A stretch of DNA of 44,690 nt from the NCBI GenBank assembly GCA_018398765.1, contig JAHBMJ010000261.1:7501-52190 (forward strand), written 5' to 3'. Shown here one piece after another: positions 1-11,169 of this stretch (positions within the stretch are counted from its first letter, which is position 1; every line of letters starts with the position of its first letter). The DNA is from Chromera velia. Its lineage: Eukaryota > Sar > Chromeraceae. The notes under the pieces were generated by a model, which searched no databases, was not told the DNA's origin, and worked only from the letters and a program-made list of their open reading frames with translations. The translations under genes and the position numbers were made by a program.

Positions 1-192
1 CGGACGAGTCCGAAGATGGAGTGGACATCAGTATCTGATGCTAGATCTGATGTGTTCCTTCAACGCCAGACTTGGAACGACTCAGGAAGAAGAGGAGGGA
101 GAGGTTTCATTCAGTATATGAAATTCACTCGGATCTTTTCCTTCCTATTTGTTTGAGTCTGAATCGACTGTCTGACTCGATTCTTTCAGCTA

Positions 193-389
193 AAGAATAG
201 TGGAATAATGACTAAGCAGAATAGTGGAATAGTGCATTATTTCACCTATTCTTTAAATTGTAGAATAGTGGAATACTAGAATAGTTGAATAGTGAAATAG
301 TCAAATATTCTTACTATTCTATATGATGGAATAGCCTATTCCAACTATTCTTAGTCAGGGCTAGTACTATTGGACTATTCCACTATTCT
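193..389. repeat. AT-rich foldback of GAATAGTGGAATA-type repeats
   Basis: The left half repeats the word AGAATAGTGGAATA and shorter forms (GAATAGT) several times. The right half carries the reverse complement (TATTCCAACTATTC, CTATTCCACTATTC). The segment can therefore fold back on itself as an imperfect hairpin about 200 bases long. No open frame is credible here. It could be a small inverted-repeat element of MITE type or a locally expanded AT-rich palindrome. I cannot identify target-site duplications. Confidence 0.5.
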
Positions 390-535
390 CTCTTCATTTC
401 GACCCATAGACGTAATTCGTTTTAGTTCAAAAGTTATGAATATTTCTTTTTTCAGATGGGAAGTAATGCAGGTTATACATCGTAGTCCTACCACCACTTT
501 CATTCTACATAGCAATAATGTAACATTACAGAATG

Positions 536-853
536 GAACCATGAAACTAGGGCTGGAGAGCCATCCATCCTGAACCTCCTGACCCCCCCCACTTGTACTA
601 ACAGTGGGGCCACTTTGCCTACAAAACGCCCCCACTGCTTGCATCTTCAACTCACCTGCATGCACAGAAAAGGAGGCAAGTATGCAGACATGCAGGCATA
701 TCTCTTGAACTAGAACCAATGGGACAGTGAGACTGGGGCTGGAATGCCGTCCAGCCTGTACCTCCTGAACCCCCCCACTTGTAATAGTGGGGCGACTTTG
801 CATGCAAAAATGCCCCCACTGCTTACAGCTCCATGCACCCTCAACTCACCTGC
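536..853. repeat. Two-copy direct duplication of about 125-140 bp
   Basis: Copy 1 (about 536-659) and copy 2 (about 713-853) share the same order of words: GGGCTGGA, then a CCATCC/CCGTCC stretch, AACCTCCTGA with a C-run, CCACTTGTA, CAGTGGGG/TAGTGGGG, CACTTTGC, GCCCCCACTGCTT and CAACTCACCTGC. Within each copy CCAC...GTGGGG can pair as a short hairpin. The copies differ by substitutions and small indels, so the duplication is not recent. A minus-strand open frame of 142 codons spans both copies but looks like a by-product. Confidence 0.6.
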
Positions 854-1665
854 TGGCTGACTGACTGACTCAATCTGGATGACTGACTAACTGGCTGACT
901 GACTGACTGACTGGCTCACTGTCTGACTGACTGGCTGACTGACTGACAGGCTCACTCTCGGACTGACTGACTGACTGACTGACTGACTAACTGACTGACT
1001 GACTGACTGACTGACTGACTGACTAGTAGACTTTAAGTTACTGGCGGACTGACTGGCAGACTGACTAACTGACTGACTGACTGACTGAGTGACTGAGTGG
1101 CTGACTGACTAACTGACTGACTTTCTGACTGATTGACTGACTGACTAACTGACTGACTGACTGACTGACTTGCTTATAGGCTGAGTGAGTGGCAGACTTA
1201 CTGGCAGACTGACTGGCGCATTGACTGACGGACTGATTGACTGACTGACTGACTGACTGACTGAATCTCAGACGGACGGACTGACTAACGGACGGATAGA
1301 TGGACGGACGGACGGACTGACTGTCTGACTGACTGGCTGACTGACTTGGCTGACTGACTGACTGGCTGACTTGGCTGATTGACTAACTGACTAACTGACC
1401 GGCTGGCTGACTTGGCTGAGTGACTGGCTGACTGACTGGCTGGTTGGCTGGCTGGCTGACTCTGACTGACTAACTGGCTGACTGACTGACTAGCTCACTG
1501 TCTGACTGACTGGCTTACTGGCTGACTAACTGGTTAACTGACTGACTGACTGACTAACTGAGTCCAGACTGACTGACTGACTGACTGACTGACTGACTGA
1601 CTGACTGACTGGTAGACTAACTGACTGACTGACTGACTGACTGACTGACTGGCGAACTAACTGTC
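838..1665. repeat. (CTGA/CTGG)n tetranucleotide satellite array
   Basis: Over 800 bases consist almost wholly of CTGA, interspersed with CTGG, CTAA, CTCA and rarer variants such as GACGGACG. Runs of ten or more perfect CTGA units occur near 960-1022 and 1566-1611. The register is mostly kept at 4 bases, with small slips. It is the same satellite family as the array at 2868-3320 and, in reverse complement, the one at 43465-44097. No gene is visible inside. Confidence 0.9.
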
Positions 1666-2867
1666 TGAGTGTTCTACGAGGCCGCACTGTGTGCGGCTTA
1701 TGGTAATGTCCACTCGGTTCCTAGTATCAAAAGTGATAAACAGATTCTGTCTATAAGAAAATTGATCAAATATAATATATTATAATGTCTGAAAAGTCTA
1801 TTGTGACATGTTTTAGCTTGGTTCTTGACCGGTTCTCACTAGTTTTCACACAAAAAGTAGGTGTCCGGCAGTTTGGTTCCTAAGTTCCTAAAATACGGTT
1901 CCTGACCACTCTGAACTAAGGCTGCCATAGGAACTATGAACGACCTAGATTAAGTATAAGAATATCAAAATTGCTAGGAAGTCAAACAAGAACCTTAGAA
2001 TTTATAGAAGAACTCTAAAAAACAAGTAGGAACCATGTGGAACCAAAGAACTCTGTAGGATTCAGTAGGAAGTTGCTAGAAACCTAGCTAGGAACTGCCT
2101 AAGGAACTATAAAGAATTCAGTCCCTCAATTAGCCTGAGACACTCCTTGTATTTCAGTGATATTAGTGCTGCTTGTTTCTTTAGACTAGGCAAGAGGGAA
2201 GCCATCTTCTGTAAAGGTTACTTTCTTTGCGTCTGAATGATGTGTAATGACGGACTCTCTCGAAAAGTGCTTAACGAAGTTGTCCACTTAATTTAGTATT
2301 GGTTTCAGACTTGAACACACAGTAGAAGCCATTGTGATTCACCAAACTTTCGATCTCCTTTAATTGTAGTCGAATTCAGGGCCAGGGAGGGCTCCTCGAC
2401 GCATTTGAGAGGATGAAACAACAGTTTCATCGGTCTTTTTTTGGGTTCATGGGGCTAAAGAGGTCGATAAAAGCGTATTTATGGAGGGGAGCGAGCTCGC
2501 ACGACTTGTGTCTGCATTTAATCAGTTGTAAACTTATCTACAGCCTCTTTTAAATGTATTTCTTTGCAGAGACATCTCAGTTCTTATTAGTTCCTTACGG
2601 TTCCTTCATGGTTCCTAAAAAGGGGTTCCTAGGCTTTTTGGTAAACGTGAGAACTAAAAGCTCAGACATGACTTTATCACCAGGAACCAACAACAATCTC
2701 TCATCTAGGTATAAGAAACTCTTACAAACTTGAATCAACATGTTGTAAAAAGCTTAAAACAAGCGTTTTTAGAGTTTAGATTGATAGTAGACCTTGTAGT
2801 CTGTACTTATACCTTGCCTAGGGGTAGTAGGAACTACTATAAGTGCGGGACCGTAGTGAGTATCTTA
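1666..2867. other. Non-coding spacer between satellite arrays
   Basis: I see no gene here. The stretch is AT-leaning and repeatedly uses the words GGTTCCT/AGGAACC and TAGGAAC on both strands (for example near 1717, 1816, 1877-1908, 2027-2105 and 2585-2690). This suggests an old dispersed short repeat, but the copies are too diverged to define a unit by eye. Confidence 0.4.
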
Positions 2868-3320
2868 CAGGCTGACTTACTGGCTGAATGACTTGCTGAC
2901 AGGCTGAGTGACTGGCTGACTGACTAGCTGGCTGGGTGACTGACTAGCTGACTGTCTAATTGACTCACTGACTGATGGACTGACTGACTGGCTCACTGTC
3001 CGACTGACTGGCTGACTGACTAGCTTAGTGGCTGACTGACTAGCTGACTGTGTAACTGACTGACTGACTGGCTGACTGACTGGCTTAGCGGCTGACTGAC
3101 TCGCTGACTGTCTAACTGACTGACTGACTGGCTGACTGACTGGCTTAGTGGCTGACTAACTCGCTGACTGTCTAACTGACTAACTGACTGACTGGCTTAT
3201 AGGCTGACTCTGTGGCTGACTGACCGGCTTACAGGCTGAGTGACTGCCTGACTGGCTGAGTGGCTGACTTGCTAACTTCCTTGCACACTGACTGGCTGAG
3301 TAGCTGACTGACTGCATCGC
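2868..3320. repeat. Second (CTGA/CTGG)n satellite array with a higher-order unit
   Basis: Same tetranucleotide family as 838-1665, but with a visible longer periodicity. A block reading roughly GGCTGACTGACTGGCTTAG, then a GCTGACTGACTCGCTGAC-like part, then TGTCTAACTGACTGACTGAC, recurs about every 60 bases between about 3000 and 3195. This implies amplification of a multi-tetramer unit after the simple repeat arose. There is no coding evidence. Confidence 0.8.
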
Positions 3321-3786
3321 TGCCTGACACGAAAGATCTGCACACTTGCGCATTACAGTCACCTGCAGACTCTCCTGAACATAGAGACGTCGGTGCACAA
3401 TTCAAATGAAGTTTTTGGGACGTTTATAGACTGGCTGGACAGCTTTGCTTCGCGTAGATGGCCAGAGACGTTCGAAGACGGTCAGAAACGGCAGGAGACG
3501 GCACGGTCTCCTCCTCGACAGACGGCGAAGACCGCTGTGAAAGACCGCTACCTTCACTGTACCTCTGAAGCAGACAGCGAAGCAACCGGCTGGATGGAGC
3601 TAGGTAGGTCTTATAAGAGCCTTTGAGGGCGACAAAGCTGTTTGTGGAGGCTGCCTAGGTAGGTCTTTCGTATGTAAGGTCCGATTGACGGGCGACGGAG
3701 CGCCCCGGCCAAGGTCGCTATAGGTACGTCGGCTTTTGGGGGGGGACGCGCCGGGGGCGATGGTGTATCACGTGCGTATATACGCG

Positions 3787-3892
3787 TATAAAAACTCGTC
3801 ACTTTAATTTGCCTCGTAAAAACTCGTTACCTTTGCAAACATCCACTTCTCGGGACCATCGTTTTCCAAAAAACTCGTCACCTTTGCAAAAA
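3787..3892. repeat. Three copies of an AAAACTCGTCACCTTTGCAA-like word
   Basis: The word AAAAACTCGT(C/T)AC is seen near 3790, 3818 and 3868. The second and third copies extend through CTTTGCAAA. Spacing is about 28 and 50 bases. The repeats sit just upstream of a (TA)n run at about 3917-3942. A regulatory role is possible but there is no adjacent gene to support it. Confidence 0.5.
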
Positions 3893-3916
3893 TCTGTCTT
3901 TAAGGCCATGTTTGCA

Positions 3917-3954
3917 TATATATATATATATATATATATATTAATATATGCTTC
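3917..3954. repeat. (AT)n microsatellite
   Basis: A run of alternating TA dinucleotides interrupted once (TTAATATATG) near its 3' end. Confidence 0.85.
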
Positions 3955-4130
3955 TTGAGGTAATTAATGCGATCCTCTGCCTACTACTATTATAACATAT
4001 ATGTCCAACTTGCGGTGATGTGACTTTGTCTTTGTTTCTGTCTTTTTTGTCGGTTGTCTTCATGAGGAAAAGGAGGGAAAAAAAGCTTAGAGAAAGGCGA
4101 TATATGGTCTACATATCTCTGTATCTCTAG

Positions 4131-4185
4131 CTGTATGTCTGTCTGTCTACCTACCTGCGTGTCTGTTTGTCTGTCTATCTGTCAA

Positions 4186-4215
<30 letters not shown>
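4131..4215. repeat. (CTGT)n microsatellite
   Basis: Imperfect CTGT/CTAC/CTAT tetramers, becoming perfect CTGT near 4185-4212. Between this tract and the larger array at 4998 I see no gene. An 86-codon minus frame at 4692-4952 has no recognisable motif. Confidence 0.75.
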
Positions 4216-4216
<1 letters not shown>

Positions 4217-4997
4217 ATCTGCCTCCTAATGTATAGAAAAGAAAGCGAGAACGTGCACGCAGAGACCTCGAACTATGGTTTGTTTAGCAACTGTCTATAC
4301 ACGTGCATTTCGATATATAGAGACATATAAAGATTGCGAAAGACCCCATGAAAAGCCAAACCCTCTCTTCTGAGGTTCACGCTTTCGTCCTAGGCTTTCG
4401 TTTTGCACAGTCCGAGTGTCACCAGATGAATTGACACCTTAACATACACGCTCGCACCGGACTGGAACCATCGTACATTTACATTTGCTCATGAATGTAT
4501 ATGTATAGATTATATATATACATGCAGTTGCTTGTATTGCTGATCGCCATGGTTAATGGAAAAGCGGAGCTTTATGGAATAATTGAGAAGTTGACAAGCC
4601 TCTTGGAGAGCAGATAAAACTCTTCAGCGCCCATGAAACCCCTTGGGAGTTGAAGATAAATGGGGGAGTTACTTCAAGAAAACCAACCAGGTCAGCATAC
4701 ACAAAAGCTTAACTTTTCCAAAGTTCTAATTCGATCTGTTGTTGGAGAAAAGAAAAACTGATGTAGTCTGCTGATGCAAATGCTCTTCAGTATCCAAAAA
4801 CTGTCTCTTTTGTGGGATACTACATACTTGTACCCTCTGCAAGTTGTGTGGCCAACTGCCAGAATGTCTTCGCTCCAAATTGTTTTACCCCATGTCTTAT
4901 GGCCGTCTGCATCGCATCCGTATCTTTTTTGGACTAAAGAAACCCGGCCCAACAGACCCTCTCTTCATCAAAGCCATTAAAACAGGAGAAAACTTGC

Positions 4998-5013
4998 CTG
5001 TCTGCCTATCTGT

Positions 5014-5046
<33 letters not shown>

Positions 5047-5632
5047 TGCCTGTCTGCCTGTCTGTCTGTCTATCTGCCTGTCTGCCTGCCTGCCTGTCTG
5101 CCTCCCTGCATCTCCCTGCCTGCCTCCCTACCTGCCTCCCTGCCTGTCTGTCTGTCTGTCTGTCTGTCTCTCTGCCTGTCTGTCTGTCTCTCTGCCTGTC
5201 CGCCTGTCTAACTGCCTGCCTGTCTGCCTGCCTGCCTGCCTGCTTGCCTGTTTGCCTGCCTGCCTGCTTGCCTGTCTGCCTGCCTGCCTGCCTGTCTGCC
5301 TGTCTGTCTGTCTGTCTGTCTGTCTGCCTGTCTGCTTGTCAGCCTGACTGCTTGCCTGCCTGTCTGTCTGCCTACCTATCTGCCTCAGGCTGCCTGCCTG
5401 TCTGCCTGTCTGTCTCTCTGCCTATCTGCCTGTCTGTCTGCCTGTCTGTCTGCCTGCCTGTCTGCCTAGCTGTCTATCTGTCTATCTGTCTGTCTATTTA
5501 CTTGTCTGCCTATCTGCCTATCTGCCTGTCCGCCTATCTGCCTGTCTGTCTATCTGCCTGTCTGTCTGCCTGTCGGTCTGCCTATCTGCCTATGTGCCTT
5601 TCTGTCTGCTTGTCTGTCTGCTTGTCTGCGTT
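4998..5632. repeat. (CTGC/CTGT)n satellite array
   Basis: About 630 bases of CTGC and CTGT tetramers with occasional CTAT, CTCC and CTTG. Because the tetramer contains no stop codon in any plus frame, two overlapping open frames cross it (products repeating CLPACLSV-like words). They are artefacts of composition. It differs from the CTGA family arrays by the fourth base of the tetramer. Confidence 0.9.
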
Positions 5633-5815
5633 CAAGGACAAGTGGAAGCGAGGCACAGCACCGGTGATCAAGAAATTCCGAGCTTGGAAGACCCCTGGAA
5701 GTAACACCCCGGAGGTCAGTCCTTTCATCAGTCAACGAGATGGGCGGGAAGAAGCTGGAGGAAGATCAAGCCAGGTAATAAATCCAACCGAGGAGCTTCT
5801 CCTGCGATTGTGACA

Positions 5816-5824
5816 GTCTCTCTC

Positions 5825-5866
<42 letters not shown>
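5816..5866. repeat. (CT)n microsatellite
   Basis: A CT dinucleotide run with one CCC interruption, directly abutting the minisatellite that follows. The first minisatellite unit begins with the same CTCTTCAG letters. Confidence 0.85.
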
Positions 5867-5871
<5 letters not shown>

Positions 5872-6989
5872 CAGACAGACAAGAGAAGAAAAAACTGCCG
5901 ACAATGCTTCTGCTACTCTCTATGTCTCTCTGCGTGTATCGACTCTCTTCAGATAGACAGGAGGAGAAGAAACTGCCGACAACGCTTCTGCTGCTCTTTA
6001 TGTCTCTCTGCATGTATCAACTCTCTTCAGACAGACAGGAGGAGAAGAAGAAGCTGCCGACAATGCTTCTGCTGCTCTCTATGTCTTTCTGCGTGTATTG
6101 ACTCTCTTCAGATAGACAGGAGAAGAAGAAACTGCCGACAACGCTTCTGCTGCTCTCTATGTCTCACTGCGTGTATCGACTCTCTTCACATAGACAGGAG
6201 AAGAAGAAGCTGCCGACAACGCTTCTGCTGCTCTCTATGTCTCTCTGCATACATCGACTCTCTTCAGACAGACAAGAGGAGAAGAAACTGCCGACAACGC
6301 TTCTGCTGCTCTCTCTTTAGACAGACAAGAGGAGAAGAAACTGCCGACAACGCGTCTGCTACTCTTTATGTCTCACTGCGTGTATCGACTCTCTTCAGAC
6401 AGACAGGAGAAGAAGAAACTGCTGACAACGCGTCTGCTGCTCTTTATGTCTCACTGCATGTATCAACTTTCTGCAGACAGACAGGAGGAGAAAAAACTGC
6501 CGACAACGCTTCTGCTGCTCTCTATGTCTCTCTGCATGTATCGACTCTCTTCAGACAGACAGGAGAAGAAGAAGCTGCCAACAATGCTTCTGCGGCTCTC
6601 TATGTCTCTCTGCGTATATCGACTCTCTTCAGATAGACAGGAGAAGAAGAAGCTGCCGACAATGCTTCTGCTGCTCTCTATGTCTCTCTGCGTATATCGA
6701 CTCTCTTCAGACAGACAGGAGAAGAAGAAATTGCCGACAATGCTTCTGCTGCTCTCTATGTCTTTCTGCGTGTATTGACTTTCTTCAGACAGACAGGAGG
6801 AGAAGAAACTGCCGACAACGTGTCTGCTGCTCTCTATATCTCTCTGCATGTATCGACTCTCTTCAGACAGACAGGAGGAGAAGAAGAAGCTGCCAACAAT
6901 GCTTCTGCTGCTCTCTATGTCTCTCTGCGTGTATTGACTCTCTTCAGACAGACAGGAGGAGAAGAAACTGCCAACAACGCTTCTGCTGC
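5867..6989. repeat. 78/81-bp minisatellite array, about 14-15 units
   Basis: Each unit runs CTCTCTTCAGACAGACAGG, GAGAAGAAGAAACTGCCGAC, AA(C/T)GCTTCTGCTGCTCTCTA, TGTCTCTCTGCGTGTATCGA. Successive CTCTCTTCAG starts lie near 5943, 6021, 6102, 6180 and 6258, giving steps of 78 or 81 bases. The 3-base step comes from one extra AAG. One unit near 6311 is truncated. Because steps are multiples of three, frames stay open on both strands. The plus frame at 6368-6778 has a 26-residue repeat and the minus frame at 6463-6993 has another. Neither has an obvious start context, splice context or known domain, so I annotate a repeat, not a gene. Confidence 0.9.
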
Positions 6990-7396
6990 ACAAGATTAGA
7001 CTGAAATGCCTTGAGACTTTCTTTTGTTCTCATGCATGGGCTTCGTTTAGGTGCACGCTCTCTGTATGAGGAAAGAGCACTGTCTTGATGTGTAAGTGTG
7101 GCAATGCCATCGGATCTGTCAATGGGTAGATGTTCCGTCTGTCTTTATCTTGGAGTCCCTCTTTTATTTTACCACTCTCCTTTCTGCCTGGCAGAGTCCT
7201 CATGACTTGCCTCGCTGTTCCCGCCGCTTTCTTTAGTTGTTCGGTTTCTATCGTTTTCTATCCCCGCACATGTTTGTATCTCCAAGTACATGTGCCCAGG
7301 CCTTGTTGGGGAGACTGCTGCAGAGGAAGGCCGGGGGGTGGGGGAAGTCCCCTTTTTAGTTTGAACTTTGTTTTGTCCCACTGCCATTGCATCTGC

Positions 7397-7644
7397 ATGG
7401 CCGACTCGATCGACACTGCTCTCCGGGCCGCGTCAGCGGCGCTTCAAGCAGGATCTTGGAGTTTTGGACAGCACAGGACTGAGGCCCATCCGAAGACAAG
7501 TCAGGAAATATGGTCGTGCTTGCGTTGTCTGTGAATGTCAACTTTGAAGAAATATCAAAAGATGGACATACAAGACTCCGCCAAGAGATCGAAACTCTGA
7601 GTCGGCACGTAGAACAAAGCATCAAATCAGAACATATACAGTGA
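7397..7644 (+). pseudogene. Possible exon or coding relic, function unknown
   Basis: Two neighbouring short frames look more protein-like than the surroundings. One begins with ATG at 7397 (MADSIDTALRAASAALQAG) and stays open to 7534. Another begins with ATG at 7510 and ends with TGA at 7642-7644. The second encodes about 44 residues with a helical, coiled-coil-like C-terminus (KDGHTRLRQEIETLSRHVEQ). They are in different frames with no clear GT...AG intron between them. This may be a decayed gene, or terminal exons of a gene whose other parts I cannot see. I recognise no domain. Confidence 0.25.
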
Positions 7645-7659
7645 CTATCTGATGCATTG

Positions 7660-8825
7660 CATAGCATTCGCTATTCTTAACACCGTTTTCAATATTCGCT
7701 AAAGCTATCAATTTCAAGTTATATTGATACTTATATTGTATTAATAATTATAACTCTTTAATACTACCTAGGGGGACAAAATCTAGAACAAAATTAATTC
7801 ATATTATTATTATTATTCAGGAAGCATATCTTCAACACAGTCGTCACAGCTTTATAGTATCCTAGTAAAGCAAATCTAACATAAAACTGGCAGACAACTT
7901 TCTATTTATACAGAGCTCTGTTGTTTTCTTTTATAAGTGATATACGTAACTTCAATATTAAAAAATAGTAGTCTAGGAGCGCTTTAGCGATCCGAAGTTT
8001 TTTTTAGGACTTCAAACCAAATTTTTGACCCAATATAAGGCCCGTAGGACCCAATTAGTTAGTATAAGTCTTCACTAAGTCTACTAGATCAGTTTGGTCC
8101 AACGCCGCCCCTTTTATCTAATAAACTCATTTTTTTTTTTTTTTTAACTAGTAATATACACACTGGCATTAAATTAATAATTTTGCTCCTCTAGGTACGA
8201 TAAGTCCATATATAGCCTAGTAGTACTAGTACGTTTGTACCACAACTTTACGTGATTTTGCGCGGCATCGCACGAGGTAGTTTGATCTAAAGTTTGATAG
8301 CAGTATGATACCGTATGCATATGATAATATGCCGCTGCAACAATTTAATAAAATTGTATTTGTAGAACTTTGAATAGTGTATTAGTCTACCAGACTACCA
8401 CATAGACTTATTTACATAGACTATTATTAAAACCAACTTTCATTCTTTGATTTAGCTTTAAATTCTAATTTAAATTGATTAAAAAAAAAAAAAACATATG
8501 GAGTTAAATCGACAAACCAGTCAACAAACAAATTTGTACATAAGAAAAAACATTCTCATAAAAAAATTTTATATTGTGTTTTATAATATATATTCAATCA
8601 ATTATCAATGCTGTGATTTGAATGCTTTGGGGAACAAATTTCAAATAAGATTAATGCGAATCAAACTGCATTGCAATTTGCGCAAGTGATTGATCAGCCT
8701 TTAAAAATTGAAATTAAAAACATGCAGGGAGTTAAATCAGTCGACATTTCCTTTATGAATACACTGGCGGATTTGAGTAAGTTCAGAGTAACGCGAACTT
8801 TAAAACCCTTATTTAGAGCACCAAT
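7660..8825. other. AT-rich intergenic stretch without a gene
   Basis: A strong drop in GC compared with flanks, with A- or T-homopolymers near 7993, 8132-8145 and 8481-8494. The only open frame (8498-8689) is AT-driven and has no recognisable motif. Such AT-rich islands recur at 22370-22990, 27200-27720, 31280-32260 and 34080-34760, always between genes. Confidence 0.6.
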
Positions 8826-9162
8826 TTGGGAGAAGGACAAAAAGTGAACGAAAACGATCCGCTCGGTTTACTCGATCTGCCGTTCTTCGTTCCTTTTTTC
8901 AATCCTTCTTTTCTCAGACTCCTTTTTCTGCATTACTCATGGGCACGCTCTCATGCCTGTTTTCAAGCCAATACATGCAGACGAGAAACCAAACACCATG
9001 CAGAAGAAGGCGTCGGACAGGGCCTCGATCTCTCTTTCTTCGATCGTGCCATGCAGTCCGGCCGCTTCATTCTCGATCACCGCGCATGGACTCTTTCCAC
9101 TTGCAGCCACAGCTTTGTCTAGGTTTGCACGTACGCGTACGTGAGAGAGTACTCATCCGGAC

Positions 9163-9710
9163 GTGTCGACAAGATCTGCCCAATTTGTTTCAGATTCTTT
9201 GAAAAGGAAGAAGAATCAACGAAGGAAAAAAAAGAGAGCTAGGCGTCTCCGTGCCACCCCCTACACGGAAACGTCCAAACCCACTTTCCAGGGCTACCCC
9301 GCATGGCTCTGGAAGGAAAAAGAAACACAGCCACTTCAAGGAAGTCACCGCAAAAGAGTGAAACAAGGAAAACCAAGCCAAAACGGTTCGCTCGAGCATT
9401 CAAAGAGGACGTGTGAGGCGAAAAGAAAAAACGAATCAAAGCAGAGCAAGGAGAAAGGGAGGGGATGGGAGAAGAAAGAACGGGGGACAGCAAATGAAAT
9501 TCAAAGAAAAAAGATCGCCGAAAGAAACTCATTGAAAGAAAGAATGCGAGAGAAGAGACGACGGATTTGATCGAACGGGATACGTTACGCGACACGAAGA
9601 AAAGAAAGGAAAAGTTTCTGAAGGTAAGACAGGCGAAAAAAAAGGAGACAGGATGGAAAGGAAAGGGAACCGAATGCAATTATGTCTGTCTATGCTCTCT
9701 CTCTCTGCTT
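9163..9710. other. Purine-rich stretch, no supported gene
   Basis: The plus strand is dominated by AAAGAAAG-like purines, giving a Lys/Arg/Glu-rich open frame (9163-9570). The minus strand gives a Ser/Phe-rich frame. Both follow from base composition. It lies downstream of the PEPCK stop codon and could include distal 3' sequence of a neighbouring transcript. Confidence 0.4.
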
Positions 9711-9907
9711 TGTGTACCGGCAGAGATGGATGAAGTGACATGAAGAGTACGCCTTCCGTGTCATCTCCTCTCCTCTCCTTCATTTCACGTGGAGAGCATT
9801 GGCTTTCAACAGAAACCTGCTCTCACGGCATTTTGTCCTTCCTCTCTGTCTCTCCTCGCCTTCACTCTGTCAGTCTGTGTGCATTTGAGCCGTCTTGTGT
9901 GCCCCCC

Positions 9908-10052
9908 CGGCTGTCTGTCTGTCCGCCTGTCTGTCTGTCCACCCATCCATCTCACTGTTTGTTTCTCCGTCCACCTGTCTGTCCGTTGATCTGCATGTTT
10001 GTCTATCTGTCTGTCTGTCTGTCTCTCCGTCCACCTGTCTGACTTTCTGCCT
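9908..10052. repeat. (CTGT)n-like repeat with CCACC interruptions
   Basis: CTGTCTGTCTGTCCGCCTGT-like tetramers interrupted by CCACC(C/T) words. The tract is open in several frames but not coding. Confidence 0.7.
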
Positions 10053-10439
10053 TTCTGTTCGGGTGCTGAAGCGAGGTCCTTCCACAATTGAAGGGAATCT
10101 CATCGCTGATTGACCACCCACTCGATGAACTGAGAGTTCGAGTCCTCAGGAGAAAAGAAAAGTCCTTTGGGAGACAGAATCGGAGGGAGCTGACAGGATT
10201 CAGAGAGGCAAGGGCATGGAGACAAACATCCCATCGGTTTAAATAAATGGCATAAGCCACAGGCTGAGTGGGTCCAATTTTGTTTCCACCTTCTCTTGAT
10301 TCCCTCTTTCACTATCGAGAACGTACGGACGCATGATTCTCTTTTTTCCTTAATTTCTTCATTTCCTTCTCTGTGGATGCAGACGTTCGTTCTTCCCATT
10401 GATTAACTCACTTACTTCATCTCTCACTCACTGAATCAG

Positions 10440-11120
10440 TCATTCATTATCGGACTGCCCCTCTGCACGATCAGACTGCACAGTGGGTCTCTCGAAGCAC
10501 TCGAGATGCCAGTGCTCGGGGGATCTGTAGAGCGAGGCCAGCATCATTTCCCTTATGAAAGTGAACTCTCTTGGCAGTCTGTCGTGCACATTCACAAACA
10601 GACTCTCATGATCAGTCAACTCCCTCAACCAGTCCTCTCTGTCTGCACTCATCAGGCTGTCAAACTTCTCTCTTGAGAAACCCTCCAGTCCCTCCCAATT
10701 CATCCCACCATACTCAGGCATCCACCCAAAGGGCGTCTCCACTGCCGGTGCCCGTCCCTTGCTTCTATTATGGACCCACTCAAGCACCCGCATGTTCTCC
10801 CCAAACCCCGGCCAGATAAACTTCCCGTCTCCATCCTTGCGGAACCAGTTCACGCTGAAGATCCGCGGCGCTGCGTGGACCTTCCTGCCCATACGCAGCC
10901 AGTGGTTCCAGTAGTCCGCAATGTGGTACCCGCAGAAGGGGAGCATGGCGAAGGGGTCCCTCCTGACCACCCCCTGCTTCCCGAAGGCCGCGGCCGTGGT
11001 CTCGGACCCGATCGTGGCTGCGGAATAGACCCCAAAAGCCCAGTTGAACGACTGGACGACCAGAGGGATCACCTGCGTGCGTCAATCAAACACACATGCA
11101 CACACACCAACATGTACACA

Positions 11121-11169
<49 letters not shown>

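Noticed and set aside
1-30. GGACGAGTCC with a following GAAG, resembling the stem II region of a hammerhead ribozyme
   Set aside because: The second conserved core block (GAAAC with its closing stem) and the CTGANGA context are not present in the right order, so it is only a short hairpin-like word.
4844-5813. Overlapping plus-strand open frames rich in Cys, Leu and Pro
   Set aside because: They are translations of the CTGC/CTGT tetramer array, which has no stop codon; there is no independent coding signal.
6463-6993. 176-codon minus frame and 136-codon plus frame with 26-residue repeats
   Set aside because: Both arise from one minisatellite whose unit length is a multiple of three; the openness of both strands argues against a protein.
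10100-10160. GAGAGTTCGAGTCCTC resembling a tRNA T-arm
   Set aside because: No matching D-arm, anticodon arm or acceptor pairing is found upstream at tRNA spacing.
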